Shown here: positions 1 to 9,800 of the stretch, one piece after another
Layout of the letters: every line of letters starts with the position of its first letter
How positions within the stretch are numbered: position 1 is the stretch's first letter
NCBI GenBank assembly: GCA_964433675.1
Contig: CAYSSJ010000002.1
Coordinates: 1 to 64,000 of the forward strand
Reading direction: 5' to 3'
Length of the DNA stretch: 64,000 bases
DNA from: CAYSSJ01 sp964433675
Lineage (GTDB): Bacteria; Cloacimonadota; Cloacimonadia; Cloacimonadales; TCS61
Notes under the pieces: generated by a model
What the model was told of the DNA's origin: nothing
The model's input: only the letters and a program-made list of their open reading frames with translations
Database searches by the model: none
Program-made: the position numbers and the translations under genes

Positions 1-102
1 AGCTACGAAGGAGGTGCAGTTGTCATGTTTCTGAAAAAAAACGGGTGGATGGCAGATATATCCAAAAAGTATTTGACCAAAAGAAGCAATCCCAAATCAT
101 GA
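1..102 (+). CDS. C-terminal end of an unidentified protein (truncated by window start)
   Basis: An open frame runs in from the left edge and stops at TGA 100-102, giving 33 residues that begin SYEGGAVVMFLKK and end in a basic tail KRSNPKS. No alternative frame stays open with a better start, and the stop lies 145 bases before leuS. The fragment is too short to assign to a family, and the function is unknown. It could also be chance open frame, so confidence is moderate. Confidence 0.4.
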   Translation, partial: SYEGGAVVMFLKKNGWMADISKKYLTKRSNPKS

Positions 103-134
103 CTCGCAAATAAATGTTTTATGAAGGAGAAGCG

Positions 135-221
135 ATGAGAGATAGAGATTCGGTCCGCAGATTTATGATATCGCTCATACAACCTCTGTTACCCCTTGAG
201 GGGAAGTATTCTAACCGATAA
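135..221 (+). CDS. Possible 28-residue leader peptide upstream of leuS
   Basis: A short frame starts at ATG 135, eight bases after a strong AAGGAGA ribosome-binding sequence (124-130), and ends at TAA 219-221, 26 bases before leuS. Residues 14-21 read LIQPLLPL, so four of eight codons are leucine (ctc, ctg, tta, ctt). A small CCCC-TTGA-GGGG hairpin at about 192-203 lies inside the leucine codons. The arrangement resembles amino-acid-sensing leader peptides, but the coding status and any attenuation are inference. A preceding mini-frame (121-138) overlaps its start codon. Confidence 0.3.
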   Translation: MRDRDSVRRFMISLIQPLLPLEGKYSNR

Positions 222-247
222 TCTATAAATAATACAGGAGAGAAATT

Positions 248-2728
248 ATGGAATATCCTTTTGATAAAATAGAAAAAAAATGGCAAAAAAGATGGCAGGA
301 AGAAAAAGTATTCGAAGGTGAAGATTTTTCTAAGAAGCCGAAGTATTATGTGCTTTCGATGTTTCCTTATCCATCCGGTCCGCTTCATATGGGACATGTA
401 TCCAATTATTCGATAGCCGATGCCATTAGCAGATTCATGCTGCTAAAAGGTCATAATGTGATGCAACCGATGGGATACGACTCTTTCGGAATGCCGGCAG
501 AAAATCAGGCGATCAAGACGAACTCACATCCACGGGAGACGACCGATGCCAATATCGAGATCATGCGCAAACAGTTCAAACAGATAGGTTTCGGCATCGA
601 TTGGAGGCGGGAGCTCAGCACCTGTCACCCGGAATACTATCATTGGGGACAATGGCTGTTCAAGCGGCTCTATGAAAACGATCTTGCCTACAAACGCACT
701 TCTTATGTAAACTGGTGTGATGAGTGTCAGACAGTGCTTGCCAACGAGCAGGTGGAAAACGGTAAATGTTGGCGCTGCGAGAGCATAGTTCGTCAGAAAG
801 AGCTGGAACAGTGGTTTTTCCGTATCACCAAATATGCCGAAGAGCTTCTGGATTTCTCAACTGTGATAGATTGGCCTGAAAAAGTGAAGACTATGCAGAC
901 CAACTGGATCGGGAAGAGTTATGGAACCGAGATCTATTTCAAAGTAGAAGACGATGAAAAGATCATTCCGGTATTTACTACGCGTCCGGATACGATCTTC
1001 GGTTGCACTTTTATGGCACTTCCACCGGAGCATCCTCTGATTCAAAAATGGTTGAAATCAGAGTCTGAAGACAGCGAACTTAGCCAGTTTTGTGAGCGTG
1101 TGATCAATGAAGATAAAATGGAGCGCGTAGCCGAAGATACCCAAAAAGAGGGAATGTTTACCGGACGCTATGCGATCAATCCGGTAAATGGAGAGAAAGT
1201 GCAGATCTGGGTAACCAATTATGTACTTTTGGATTACGGAACCGGTGCTGTAATGGCAGTTCCGGCTCACGATCAGCGTGATTTCGAATTTGCCAACAAA
1301 TACGATATCCCGATAAAAATTGTCATCCAAGACCAGGAACATTCCCTCCAGCTCGATACTATGCAGGAAGCTTATATCGATTCCGGTATAGTGGTAAATT
1401 CAGATCAATTCGATGGAGTGGATAGCGAAAAATCCAAGCAAGCTATCAGCAAATGGATGGAAGAGAACGATATGGGTAAAGCCACGGTAACTTATAGACT
1501 GCGAGATTGGGGCGTTTCCAGACAACGCTACTGGGGTAATCCCATTCCCATGATCTACTGTGAGAAGTGTGGAACAGTACCCGTCCCCGATGATGATCTA
1601 CCTGTAGAACTACCGGATAATGTCGAGATCGGTAAAACCAGACAGAACCCACTGCTCTCCGTAGAAGACTGGGTAAATACCACCTGTCCCGAATGTGGCG
1701 GCAGAGCCCGACGGGAGACAGATACGATGGATACATTTGTAGATAGTTCGTGGTATTATGCTCGCTACACGGACAGTAAGAATCGCACCCTACCGTTTGA
1801 TCCGAAAAAAGCGGATTATTGGCTACCTGTAGATCAATATATCGGCGGTATAGAACATGCCTGTATGCATCTGCTCTATGCCAGATTCTTTCATAAATTT
1901 ATGCGCGATATCAAACTGGTGAAAAATGACGAACCATTCGCCAGACTTCTTACCCAAGGTATGGTTACCAAAGATGGCGCCAAAATGTCCAAATCCAAAG
2001 GGAATGTGGTTGATCCGCAATATATAATCGACCGCTATGGTTCCGATACAGTCCGACTGTTTATGCTCTTCGCCTCTCCGCCGGAAAAGGATGTGGAATG
2101 GAGCGATGAAGGGGTGAAAGGAGCATTTCGGTTTCTGAATAGAGTTTGGCGTATATCCATAGAGTATCAGGAACTTATTACTTCTTATCACCAAAAAGAA
2201 GAGGTTGACGATAATATAAGCGAGCCCCTCAAAAAAATGCGTTATAGCACTCATTTCACCATCAAGAAGGTAATCCATGATATGGAGAAACTGATGCAGT
2301 TCAATACAGCTATCGCGGCTATTATGGAGCATCTGAATGTAGTTTATAGCATAAAGAGTGTAGAAACTCTCACCGAAGCGGAGAAGGTTATCTTTGCTCA
2401 TTCTTGTGCGGTAATACCGCGTCTGCTCTATTGCTTCGCTCCACATATTGCCGAAGAGCTCTGGGCACTCTTCGGACACGAAGATATGCTACATGCAGCC
2501 GGACTTCCACAATATAAAGAGGAATATCTGCAATTGGAAGAGGTCGCTTATGTAATTCAGATCATGGGAAAAGTGCGTGGCAAGGTTTCCGTTCCGGCAG
2601 ATGCAAGCGAAGAAGAGATCAAAAAGATAGCTCTTGCTCACGAAAATGTGCAAGCTCATATTGAAGGTAAAGAAGTGAAAAAGTTCATCATCGTGCCCAA
2701 TAAGCTGATTAGCATAGTAGCAAAATAA
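248..2728 (+). CDS. leuS: Leucyl-tRNA synthetase
   Basis: Charges tRNA-Leu with leucine in the cytoplasm. The 826-residue class I enzyme shows the HIGH-type motif HMGH at residues 47-50 and KMSKS at 579-583. Paired cysteines C157/C160 and C174/C177 form a zinc-binding knuckle. The CP1 editing domain carries TTRPDTIFG (about 246-254) and a GTGAVMAVPAHD stretch. Length and domain order are normal for bacterial LeuRS. The start is supported by AGGAGA at 236-241. Two tRNA-Leu genes lie elsewhere in the window (3352-3439 and 14044-14133). A short Leu-rich open frame lies just upstream. Confidence 0.98.
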   Translation: MEYPFDKIEKKWQKRWQEEKVFEGEDFSKKPKYYVLSMFPYPSGPLHMGHVSNYSIADAISRFMLLKGHNVMQPMGYDSFGMPAENQAIKTNSHPRETTDANIEIMRKQFKQIGFGIDWRRELSTCHPEYYHWGQWLFKRLYENDLAYKRTSYVNWCDECQTVLANEQVENGKCWRCESIVRQKELEQWFFRITKYAEELLDFSTVIDWPEKVKTMQTNWIGKSYGTEIYFKVEDDEKIIPVFTTRPDTIFGCTFMALPPEHPLIQKWLKSESEDSELSQFCERVINEDKMERVAEDTQKEGMFTGRYAINPVNGEKVQIWVTNYVLLDYGTGAVMAVPAHDQRDFEFANKYDIPIKIVIQDQEHSLQLDTMQEAYIDSGIVVNSDQFDGVDSEKSKQAISKWMEENDMGKATVTYRLRDWGVSRQRYWGNPIPMIYCEKCGTVPVPDDDLPVELPDNVEIGKTRQNPLLSVEDWVNTTCPECGGRARRETDTMDTFVDSSWYYARYTDSKNRTLPFDPKKADYWLPVDQYIGGIEHACMHLLYARFFHKFMRDIKLVKNDEPFARLLTQGMVTKDGAKMSKSKGNVVDPQYIIDRYGSDTVRLFMLFASPPEKDVEWSDEGVKGAFRFLNRVWRISIEYQELITSYHQKEEVDDNISEPLKKMRYSTHFTIKKVIHDMEKLMQFNTAIAAIMEHLNVVYSIKSVETLTEAEKVIFAHSCAVIPRLLYCFAPHIAEELWALFGHEDMLHAAGLPQYKEEYLQLEEVAYVIQIMGKVRGKVSVPADASEEEIKKIALAHENVQAHIEGKEVKKFIIVPNKLISIVAK

Positions 2729-2736
2729 AAATGATT

Positions 2737-2760
2737 TAGGGGAGATCGACTTCTCCCCTA
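2737..2760 (+). terminator. Strong hairpin after leuS
   Basis: A perfect 9-bp stem TAGGGGAGA / TCTCCCCTA with a 6-base loop lies eight bases after the leuS stop. There is no following T-run, so it may be a weak terminator or an mRNA stabiliser. The only purine-rich, Shine-Dalgarno-like bases near mntP are inside this stem, which could affect mntP translation. Confidence 0.45.
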
Positions 2761-2770
2761 CTACTTACCG

Positions 2771-3334
2771 ATGAATCTGTTCTCAGTTATCATTCTGGCA
2801 ATCGGATTAGCGATGGATTCCTTTGCTGTTTCGGTCTCACAAGGACTGCTGATGAATAGATTCCGCATAAAAAGAGCTTTTCTGATAGCAATACTATTCG
2901 GCGGATTCCAAGCAATCATGCCGATGATCGGTTGGATATTGGGGCTCAGAATTGCTGATATTATGCAGCATTTCGATCATTGGATCGCTTTTACTATCCT
3001 GTTTCTTATCGGATCTAAAATGATCTTGGAATCTTCAGCATTATGTAACAAGAAAACTGAAAAAGTTCAATCAGCATCATTCGCTACTCTGCTAGTTTTT
3101 GCCGTTGCTACCAGTATCGATGCATTTGCTATCGGACTAAGTTTTTCTATCATCGGCATCACTATCATCACTCCAATAATAATAATCGGGATAATAACTT
3201 TTGTCTTCTCATATATAGGTGTATTTATAGGTAGTAAGATCGGGCATATATCCGAAAACAAGATCGAAGCCCTCGGAGGGATTATTATTATTGCTGTTGC
3301 TATCCGCACACTTCTGGAAGGACTTTTAGCTTAG
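2771..3334 (+). CDS. mntP: MntP-family manganese efflux pump
   Basis: An inner-membrane exporter that removes excess Mn2+. The 187 residues contain about six hydrophobic helices arranged as an internal repeat. Each half carries the family's acidic helix motif: AMDSFAVS with D16, and TSIDAFAIG with D117. Length matches MntP/YebN (about 185-190 aa). No good ribosome-binding site precedes ATG 2771, and the gene sits 42 bases after leuS, so translation may depend on read-through or on the hairpin in between. There is no room for a yybP-ykoY manganese riboswitch. The family assignment is secure; activity is inferred from the family. Confidence 0.9.
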   Translation: MNLFSVIILAIGLAMDSFAVSVSQGLLMNRFRIKRAFLIAILFGGFQAIMPMIGWILGLRIADIMQHFDHWIAFTILFLIGSKMILESSALCNKKTEKVQSASFATLLVFAVATSIDAFAIGLSFSIIGITIITPIIIIGIITFVFSYIGVFIGSKIGHISENKIEALGGIIIIAVAIRTLLEGLLA

Positions 3335-3351
3335 ATTTTTCACAAAAAAAA

Positions 3352-3439
3352 TGGTGCTGAAGGGGGGATTCGAACCCCCACGAACGTATTGTCCACTAGA
3401 CCCTGAACCTAGCGCGTCTACCAATTCCGCCACTTCAGC
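3352..3439 (-). tRNA. tRNA-Leu(CAG)
   Basis: On the minus strand, a 7-bp acceptor stem GCTGAAG/CTTCAGC, a D-arm with GGAATTGGTAGAC, a long class II variable arm and a T-arm GGGGGTTCGAATCCCCC fold into a leucine tRNA. The anticodon loop TTCAGGG gives anticodon CAG (reads CUG). The 3' CCA is encoded (complement of 3352-3354). A run of T follows on the transcribed strand, consistent with termination. Confidence 0.96.
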
Positions 3440-3665
3440 ACACAAAAGGTAAAAAAAAATGCACCGATTTCCAGTCAAGAAAAATCAGTCTTATAAATAT
3501 CATAACCAAAAAAGGTAAGTTTTATCAATATGATAAATTGCATTATCTCCTGTATTTGCGAATCATTTTGTATCTGACTAATATTATATTAGTTGTGAGT
3601 TAATTAACATTTGGAACGATTTATGCACCTGATATAGATAATTGAGAAATCAATACTTCCCCCCT

Positions 3666-3699
3666 AACCTCTCTGCTTTACAGCGGAGAGGTTTTTTTT
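3666..3699 (+). terminator. Rho-independent terminator without an obvious gene
   Basis: A 12-bp stem (AACCTCTCTGCT / AGCGGAGAGGTT, one T-G wobble) with a TTAC loop is followed directly by further Ts up to 3699. It acts on plus-strand transcripts. The only upstream plus-strand gene is mntP, 330 bases away across an antisense tRNA, so it may end an unannotated small RNA or long mntP read-through. Confidence 0.8.
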
Positions 3700-3721
3700 C
3701 TCAATGAATTCGATCTATCAC

Positions 3722-3749
3722 TTGACATATGCGAAAAATTTGATAATAT
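3722..3749 (+). promoter_or_regulatory. Candidate sigma-70-type promoter for the Asp-box protein gene
   Basis: TTGACA at 3722-3727 and TAATAT at 3744-3749 are separated by 16 bases, just after the terminator. The predicted transcript would begin near 3757, about 30 bases before the start codon at 3786, which is preceded by a GAGGGGGG ribosome-binding stretch. Confidence 0.5.
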
Positions 3750-3785
3750 GTTTTTATATAAATTTAAGAGGGGGGAAATGGAGCA

Positions 3786-6353
3786 ATGAATAAGAAAAAA
3801 TTTTTTGTAATACTGATAGTAATGTTAGGAGCACTTACTTTATATTCTACTGTCACTTTTGAAGAGATAGTCAATCTATCCAACACCCAAGGGTGGAATT
3901 CATCAGAACCGCGATTTTGGGCAGATGGAGATAATTATTATCTTGCTTGGAGTAAATGGGGCGATATCCAATTCCGGCGCAGCATCGATGCAGGTGAGAC
4001 TTGGGAACAGGCAATTGAGCTATACACCGGATTCGATTATGGTGGCAGTTATCCGGCCGTAGCCGCCTCCGATGATAATGTTTATGTAGTTTATTACCGC
4101 AATACAGCGGGTGATAGCCAGATCTTTATGTGCAAATCTCATGATAATGGGCAGACCTTTTCCGATGAGATCCAGATAACTACGGCAATTCGCGGTGCTA
4201 TCACTCCAATGATAACCGCTGACGGAGATGATGTGTATGTTGTCTATGAGGATAGAGATGTAGATTGGACTTATCAGATCTATCTGCTCCACTCTGATGA
4301 TGCGGGGAACACTTGGTCTGATCCCGTGCAAATATCCGACCCGGCATATCATTCCAGATGGGCTCGGATCGAATTGGATAACGATATGCTCTATGCAGTT
4401 TGGAATGCTAATGTCGGCGATGATTATGATGATCTTGATATCTTCTTTAGCAAATCGGAAGATCAGGGTACTACTTGGAGCGATCCTGTAAACATCAGCA
4501 ATAATATGGCATATAATGCCAGATTATCACTTGCAGCCATAGATGATGATATCTATATAGCCTCTTCTGCCAAGATAGATGGTATTCAAACCGATATCAT
4601 GTTCTATCAATCTTCCGATCAGGGTGAGACTTGGACAGACGGTGTTAATCTTGCCGATAATCCGGGTACTTCAGCTCGACCGGATTTATTTGTCGCTTCA
4701 TCTCCAAATAGTGCGAATAGGATATATCTGATCTGGTCAGACAAGACCTATGCTCCCGACTATCAAGCTTATCTGCGTTACTCTTATGATAACGGGTCTA
4801 CTTGGTCGGATAATGTATTGGTTTCTCAAGAAACTGGTGATGCGATATGGCCACAGATGATCGGTTTTGCAGGCGAAGGAGAAGATACGATATATGCCGG
4901 TTGGGCACACGCAGCTGCCGGAACTTTTGATTACGAGATCTATGGTAGACGAGGCACGAGTGATTACATGGATCTTGGGTTTATTACCGGTACTGTTACA
5001 GATGATGAAGGAACATTGCTGGAAAATGTGAGTGTCTCTGCCGGAGATTATTCCACCACCACAGATGAAGAAGGAGAATATACCCTTTCTGTAGAAACCG
5101 GCACTTATGATGTTTTTTGTTTGAATCAAGTGGTAGAAAATATCACTGTAAATGCTGGTGAGACGGTAATTGTAGATTTCGTCATCACTCCCGATCCGCC
5201 GGTATTATTCCCGCCCACGAATTTGGAAGCCACAATTGATGAAGATACTATCGAACTTAGTTGGGATCCACCATTCTCGAATGGAGAGTGGATACACTGG
5301 GATAGTGGTGAGAACTATGATGCTGTCGGTGGTGAAAATGTACCTATATTCGATGCAGCTATTCGATTCGACACAAACGATCTCGCAGACTACGATCAGC
5401 ATTATCTTACTCATATCACTGCTTATTTTGAAGATGTGAATTGTGATATCTTTATCCGTATATGGCAGGGCGGTTCACAACAATATGCCGGTGAGTTGGT
5501 ATTGGAATTTCCCGTACTCGAACCGGAAGCGGCAAGTTGGAATACCATAGTCCTCCCCACTCCTATTATGATAGATTCTTCTGAAGAATTATGGATGGGA
5601 TATCGTATCATCAATCCGCAAGGTGTATTCCCAGCCGGTATAGATGATGGTCCATCTGTTCCTTACAAAGGTGATATGTTGCTTTATGGCGCTCAGTGGG
5701 TCAGCATGGCTGATTATCTCGGTTGGGATGTGAACTGGAACATCCAAGGTTTTGTCACTCCCTATGAATCCGAAGAAACCCGCCTGCTTACCACAATCAA
5801 TTCTGATAATGGTAAAGCAACCGGAATGCCCGAACTAAAAGGAATCAAAAGACACCCTATCCCTGCCAATCCTTATGAAGTTCTGGGATACAACATCTAT
5901 CAGAACGATGATATGATCGAGGAAATGTATATCGATCCTATCCCATATTATATCACAGATTTACCAAGTGGGATGTATCAGTTTTATGTAACTGCTGTAT
6001 ATGAAGAAGGGGAATCTATTCCATCAAATACAGTGGAAGCCGATTTGACCGGTGTTGTAAATGACGAGATCTTTTCCGTTACTACTCTGAACAAAAATTA
6101 TCCCAATCCATTCAACCCGGAAACCACAATTAGCTACAGTCTCAGTACTGAACAACATGTTCTGATCGAGATTTACAATATCCGCGGTCAGCTTGTGAAA
6201 ACATTGCTGGATCAGAATCAGGAAGCTGGTTATCATAGCGTTGTCTGGAATGGACGCGACGATAGTGATCGTGCAGTTGCCAGCGGGGTGTATTTCACCA
6301 GATTTCGTGCTGGCAACCATGTTAGTACTAAAAAAATGATCCTGATGAAATGA
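3786..6353 (+). CDS. Secreted Asp-box (BNR/sialidase-like) propeller protein with T9SS-type sorting domain
   Basis: An 855-residue exported protein. Residues 1-21 form a signal peptide. Six Asp-box motifs of pattern SxDxGxTW begin at residues 66, 118, 170, 224, 276 and 333 at near-regular 50-residue spacing, giving a six-bladed sialidase-fold propeller. Then come a CarboxypepD_reg-like beta domain (about 399-455), a fibronectin type III-like region with an insertion (about 475-760), and a terminal sorting domain (about 769-855) with YPNPFNP and IYNIRGQLVKTL. The fold does not prove sialidase activity: I could not find the arginine triad with certainty. It probably sits on the cell surface or is released through type IX secretion. 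It is monocistronic, with its own promoter. Confidence 0.85.
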   Translation: MNKKKFFVILIVMLGALTLYSTVTFEEIVNLSNTQGWNSSEPRFWADGDNYYLAWSKWGDIQFRRSIDAGETWEQAIELYTGFDYGGSYPAVAASDDNVYVVYYRNTAGDSQIFMCKSHDNGQTFSDEIQITTAIRGAITPMITADGDDVYVVYEDRDVDWTYQIYLLHSDDAGNTWSDPVQISDPAYHSRWARIELDNDMLYAVWNANVGDDYDDLDIFFSKSEDQGTTWSDPVNISNNMAYNARLSLAAIDDDIYIASSAKIDGIQTDIMFYQSSDQGETWTDGVNLADNPGTSARPDLFVASSPNSANRIYLIWSDKTYAPDYQAYLRYSYDNGSTWSDNVLVSQETGDAIWPQMIGFAGEGEDTIYAGWAHAAAGTFDYEIYGRRGTSDYMDLGFITGTVTDDEGTLLENVSVSAGDYSTTTDEEGEYTLSVETGTYDVFCLNQVVENITVNAGETVIVDFVITPDPPVLFPPTNLEATIDEDTIELSWDPPFSNGEWIHWDSGENYDAVGGENVPIFDAAIRFDTNDLADYDQHYLTHITAYFEDVNCDIFIRIWQGGSQQYAGELVLEFPVLEPEAASWNTIVLPTPIMIDSSEELWMGYRIINPQGVFPAGIDDGPSVPYKGDMLLYGAQWVSMADYLGWDVNWNIQGFVTPYESEETRLLTTINSDNGKATGMPELKGIKRHPIPANPYEVLGYNIYQNDDMIEEMYIDPIPYYITDLPSGMYQFYVTAVYEEGESIPSNTVEADLTGVVNDEIFSVTTLNKNYPNPFNPETTISYSLSTEQHVLIEIYNIRGQLVKTLLDQNQEAGYHSVVWNGRDDSDRAVASGVYFTRFRAGNHVSTKKMILMK

Positions 6354-6581
6354 TATAAGCTCAGAGTATATATAAGTTGGCAGGAGAGTGCCGGATGCGG
6401 CGGAAGATTTCCGTTACTCAGATTACATTCGTCACTTTCTGCTTGCCTTTGCTTTATCCATCGAGAAATCACGACATTGTAGATTGCTACATAATGTTTA
6501 GCGGTTTTCTCCGATAAGAATGGCACTATATTATTGACACAAAAACTGTAATCAAAAGTTTGGAGCAAAATAGGAGAAGCT

Positions 6582-6848
6582 ATGTATAGATTGGAAGAAA
6601 TGCATTTGGAAGAGGCGAAGAAGATCGCCTTGAAAAATAGAAAACGGAAACGTTGTGATAACTGTTATGAGCGAGGCTATATAGGTTTAACACAGCAAAA
6701 CCTTCTGGTTCCATGCACAAAATGTGTGGATATAGACAAACTGATGGAAGAATGGAAGGCGTATGTAGCTCAGTTTCCAGATTTGAAAGAAGAATTTAGT
6801 GACTTATGGGAAGAAGAAGGAGAAGAAACGGAGAAAGAAAATGTATAA
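6582..6848 (+). CDS. Small zinc-ribbon protein coupled to ileS
   Basis: An 88-residue protein of unknown function. Four cysteines in two CxxC pairs (C25/C28 and C45/C48) make a zinc-ribbon resembling half of a DnaJ-type zinc finger. It is flanked by a basic stretch (KNRKRKR, residues 19-24) and an acidic C-terminus. The start follows AGGAGA by a short spacer. Its stop codon overlaps the ileS start by eight bases (ATGTATAA), so the two are likely translated together. The link to isoleucyl-tRNA synthetase or RNA metabolism is contextual only. Confidence 0.75.
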   Translation: MYRLEEMHLEEAKKIALKNRKRKRCDNCYERGYIGLTQQNLLVPCTKCVDIDKLMEEWKAYVAQFPDLKEEFSDLWEEEGEETEKENV

Positions 6849-9800
6849 ATCTGTAGATCCAAAAGAGCAAGTATCGCAATTTGAGAAGCGGATCCGTCAA
6901 TGTTGGGACAAAAACAAAACAGCAGAGAAGAGCATCGATTTTCGTGCCGGTAAGCCGAAATTCGTCTTTTTCGAAGGACCTCCCACTGCCAACGGTCTGC
7001 CCGGTATTCATCATGTTATTTCCAGAACGATCAAGGATACAGTTTGCCGCTACAAAACCATGAAAGGTTATCAGGTAAAACGAAAAGCTGGGTGGGATAC
7101 TCATGGACTACCGGTAGAGATCGAGGTGGAAAAGACTCTCGGACTTTCGGATAAAAAAGAGATCGAAGCCTACGGAATAGAAAAATTCAATCATGCATGT
7201 AAAGAGTCGGTTTTTTCTTATGAGAAAGAATGGCGTGAGATGACCAAAGTGATGGGATATTGGATTGATCTGGGAAATCCGTATATCACTCTTACTAATG
7301 AGTATATCGAAACTGTATGGTGGATATTGAACCAATTTTGGCAAAAAGATTTGATCTATCGTGGTCATAAGATCGTTCCCTACTGCCCGAGCTGTGGTAC
7401 TCCACTCTCCAGTCACGAAGTAGCACAGGGATATCGAGAAACCGAAGATCCCTCTGTTTTCGTCAAGTTCAAGCTAAAAGGAGAAGAAAACACCTACTTT
7501 TTGGTATGGACAACCACACCATGGACTTTGATATCTAATGTAGCATTGGCGGTTAATCCATGCGAATCTTATGTGAAAGTAAAATATCAGGATCATTATC
7601 TGATCTTGGCAAAGGCACTGCTCTCGGTACTGGGAGATGAATATGAAATTGTGGATGAATTCGTAGGTGAAAAAATAAAAGGTGTGGAATACGAGCAATT
7701 ATTCCCATTTATAAAGCCGAATAAGAAAGCATTTTATCTCATTACCGCAGATTTTGTATCGATGGAAGACGGTTCGGGAGTAGTACATATAGCTCCTGCT
7801 TTTGGTCAGGATGACTATGAACTTGGCAAGATATATGATTTGCCGATAATACAACCGGTAGATGATTCCGGAAAATTCACCGCTGAAATTTCCGATTGGG
7901 CTGGCGTGTTCGTGAAAGATACAGATAAATCGATCATCAGGAATTTAAAAGAGCGAAAGCTATTGAACAATCGTAAACAGATAGTTCACAGCTATCCGTT
8001 CTGCTGGCGTTGCGATTCACCGCTCATCTATTATGCCCGTTCCGGTTGGTTTATAAAGACCAGTCAGTTCAAAGAGCAGATGATGCAAAACAGTCGAGAT
8101 ATAAACTGGTATCCCCCGTTCGTGGGTGAAAAACGGTTTGGCTCTTGGCTGGAGAATAATGTAGATTGGGCAATCTCCCGTGATCGTTTTTGGGGTACTC
8201 CTCTCAACATCTGGACCTGCGATTCTTGCGGAAAAATGGATAGCGCCGGTTCGATCGCAGAGTTGCGTGAGAAAGGTAAGCTCAAGACCGGTGAATCTGT
8301 ACCCGAAGATATCGAGCTGCATCGTCCTTATGTGGATGATATCGAATTCACTTGTTCGGATTGTAACTCGAAAATGCACAGAACTCCTGAAGTTATAGAC
8401 TGCTGGTTCGATAGTGGTTCGATGCCGTTCGCACAACATCACTATCCTTTCGAGAATGAAGATATTTTCCACAGCGAACTTTTCCCCGCCGATTTCATCA
8501 GTGAAGGGATAGATCAAACCAGAGGTTGGTTCTATTCACTTTTGGCAATCTCAACATTGCTGACCGGCAAATCAAGCTACAAAAATGTGTTGGTAAATGA
8601 TCTTATCCTTGATAAAAAAGGCTTGAAAATGAGCAAGAGCCGTGGTAATTCTATCATCGGTAAAGACTTGCTTGATCTTATGTATAAATATGGAGCAGAT
8701 TCTACTCGCTGGTACCTCCTTGCCGTTAGTCCACCTTGGATCCCGACTAAATTCAATGAAGCCGGTGTACAGGAAGTGGTCAACAAATTCATCGGTACTC
8801 TGAAAAACGTGTATTCTTTCTTTGTTACCTATGCCAATATAGACAATTTCGATGCAACTACCTACGAATGGACTGACGAGAAATCCGCTCAATTGGATAG
8901 ATGGATCGTATCGAGATTGAACAGTCTAATCTTAGATGTAAACGAAAACATGGAGAAATACGATCTCACCCGTTGCGTACGCTCGATTCAGAAATTCGTC
9001 TTGGATGATGTGAGTAACTGGTATGTACGTCGCTCACGCAGAAGATATTGGTCTTTGGAACTTACCGAAGACAAAAAGGATGCCTATCTCACCCTGAACC
9101 ACATATTGTTGACTGTATGCAAATTGATGGCACCTTTTGCACCATTCATCGCTGAGGATATTTATACCAACCTCACCGGTGAGGAAAGTGTTCATCTGCA
9201 AGAGTATCCCCAAGCAAATACTTCGGTGCTAGATACAAACCTGGAAAAAGAGATGCAAACGATCATCGATCTGGTCTCTCTTGGCAGAGCTGCCCGAAAT
9301 AAATGTCAGATCAAAGTAAGGCAGACGCTTAGCTCTCTATATGTACCTGCAGAAGTGAAAGATATCATCTCCGGAAAAGAAGAGCTCATCAAAGAAGAGA
9401 TCAATGTGAAGACGATCGAATATATCGAGAATAAAGATAGTTTCGTCGATTATGAGATAAAACCGAACTTCAAGGTTATGGGTCCAAAATATGGGAAGCA
9501 TATGAAGAACATCTCTTCTGCATTGAATTCCATTGATGGTAGCCACATTGTTTCCGCTTTGCACGAGGGAAAAGATTATTATTTGGAGATAGACGGCAGT
9601 AGTTTCAAGATAACTCCGGAAGATCTGAATATCGACATTAAAGATAAAGAGGGCTTTGTTTTTGAATCGGACAAAGAACTTTATGTAGCGTTGGATACCA
9701 ATCTTACTCCTGAACTCATCGAAGAAGGAATGGCACGGGAATTGATCAATAAGATCCAGTATACGCGTAAGGAACTCGATTTCGACATCATGGATAGGAT

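Larger units (their letters stand above)
3440..3785. other. Intergenic region between tRNA-Leu and the Asp-box protein
   Basis: This 346-base stretch has no convincing open frame. It contains an AT-rich segment, a textbook intrinsic terminator (3666-3699) pointing to the plus strand, and a promoter-like pair (3722-3749) for the next gene. The terminator lies downstream of no obvious plus-strand gene, because mntP ends 330 bases earlier and the tRNA is on the other strand. Confidence 0.6.

Noticed and set aside
1823..2479. 218-codon minus-strand open frame inside leuS
   Set aside because: Antisense shadow of a well-supported synthetase gene, with no ribosome-binding site or family motifs.
6799..6840. 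Upstream start for ileS adding 14 residues
   Set aside because: The extra residues (lysine-rich KKKEKKRRKK) come from the ribosome-binding region of the real start at 6841 and overlap the zinc-ribbon gene more deeply.
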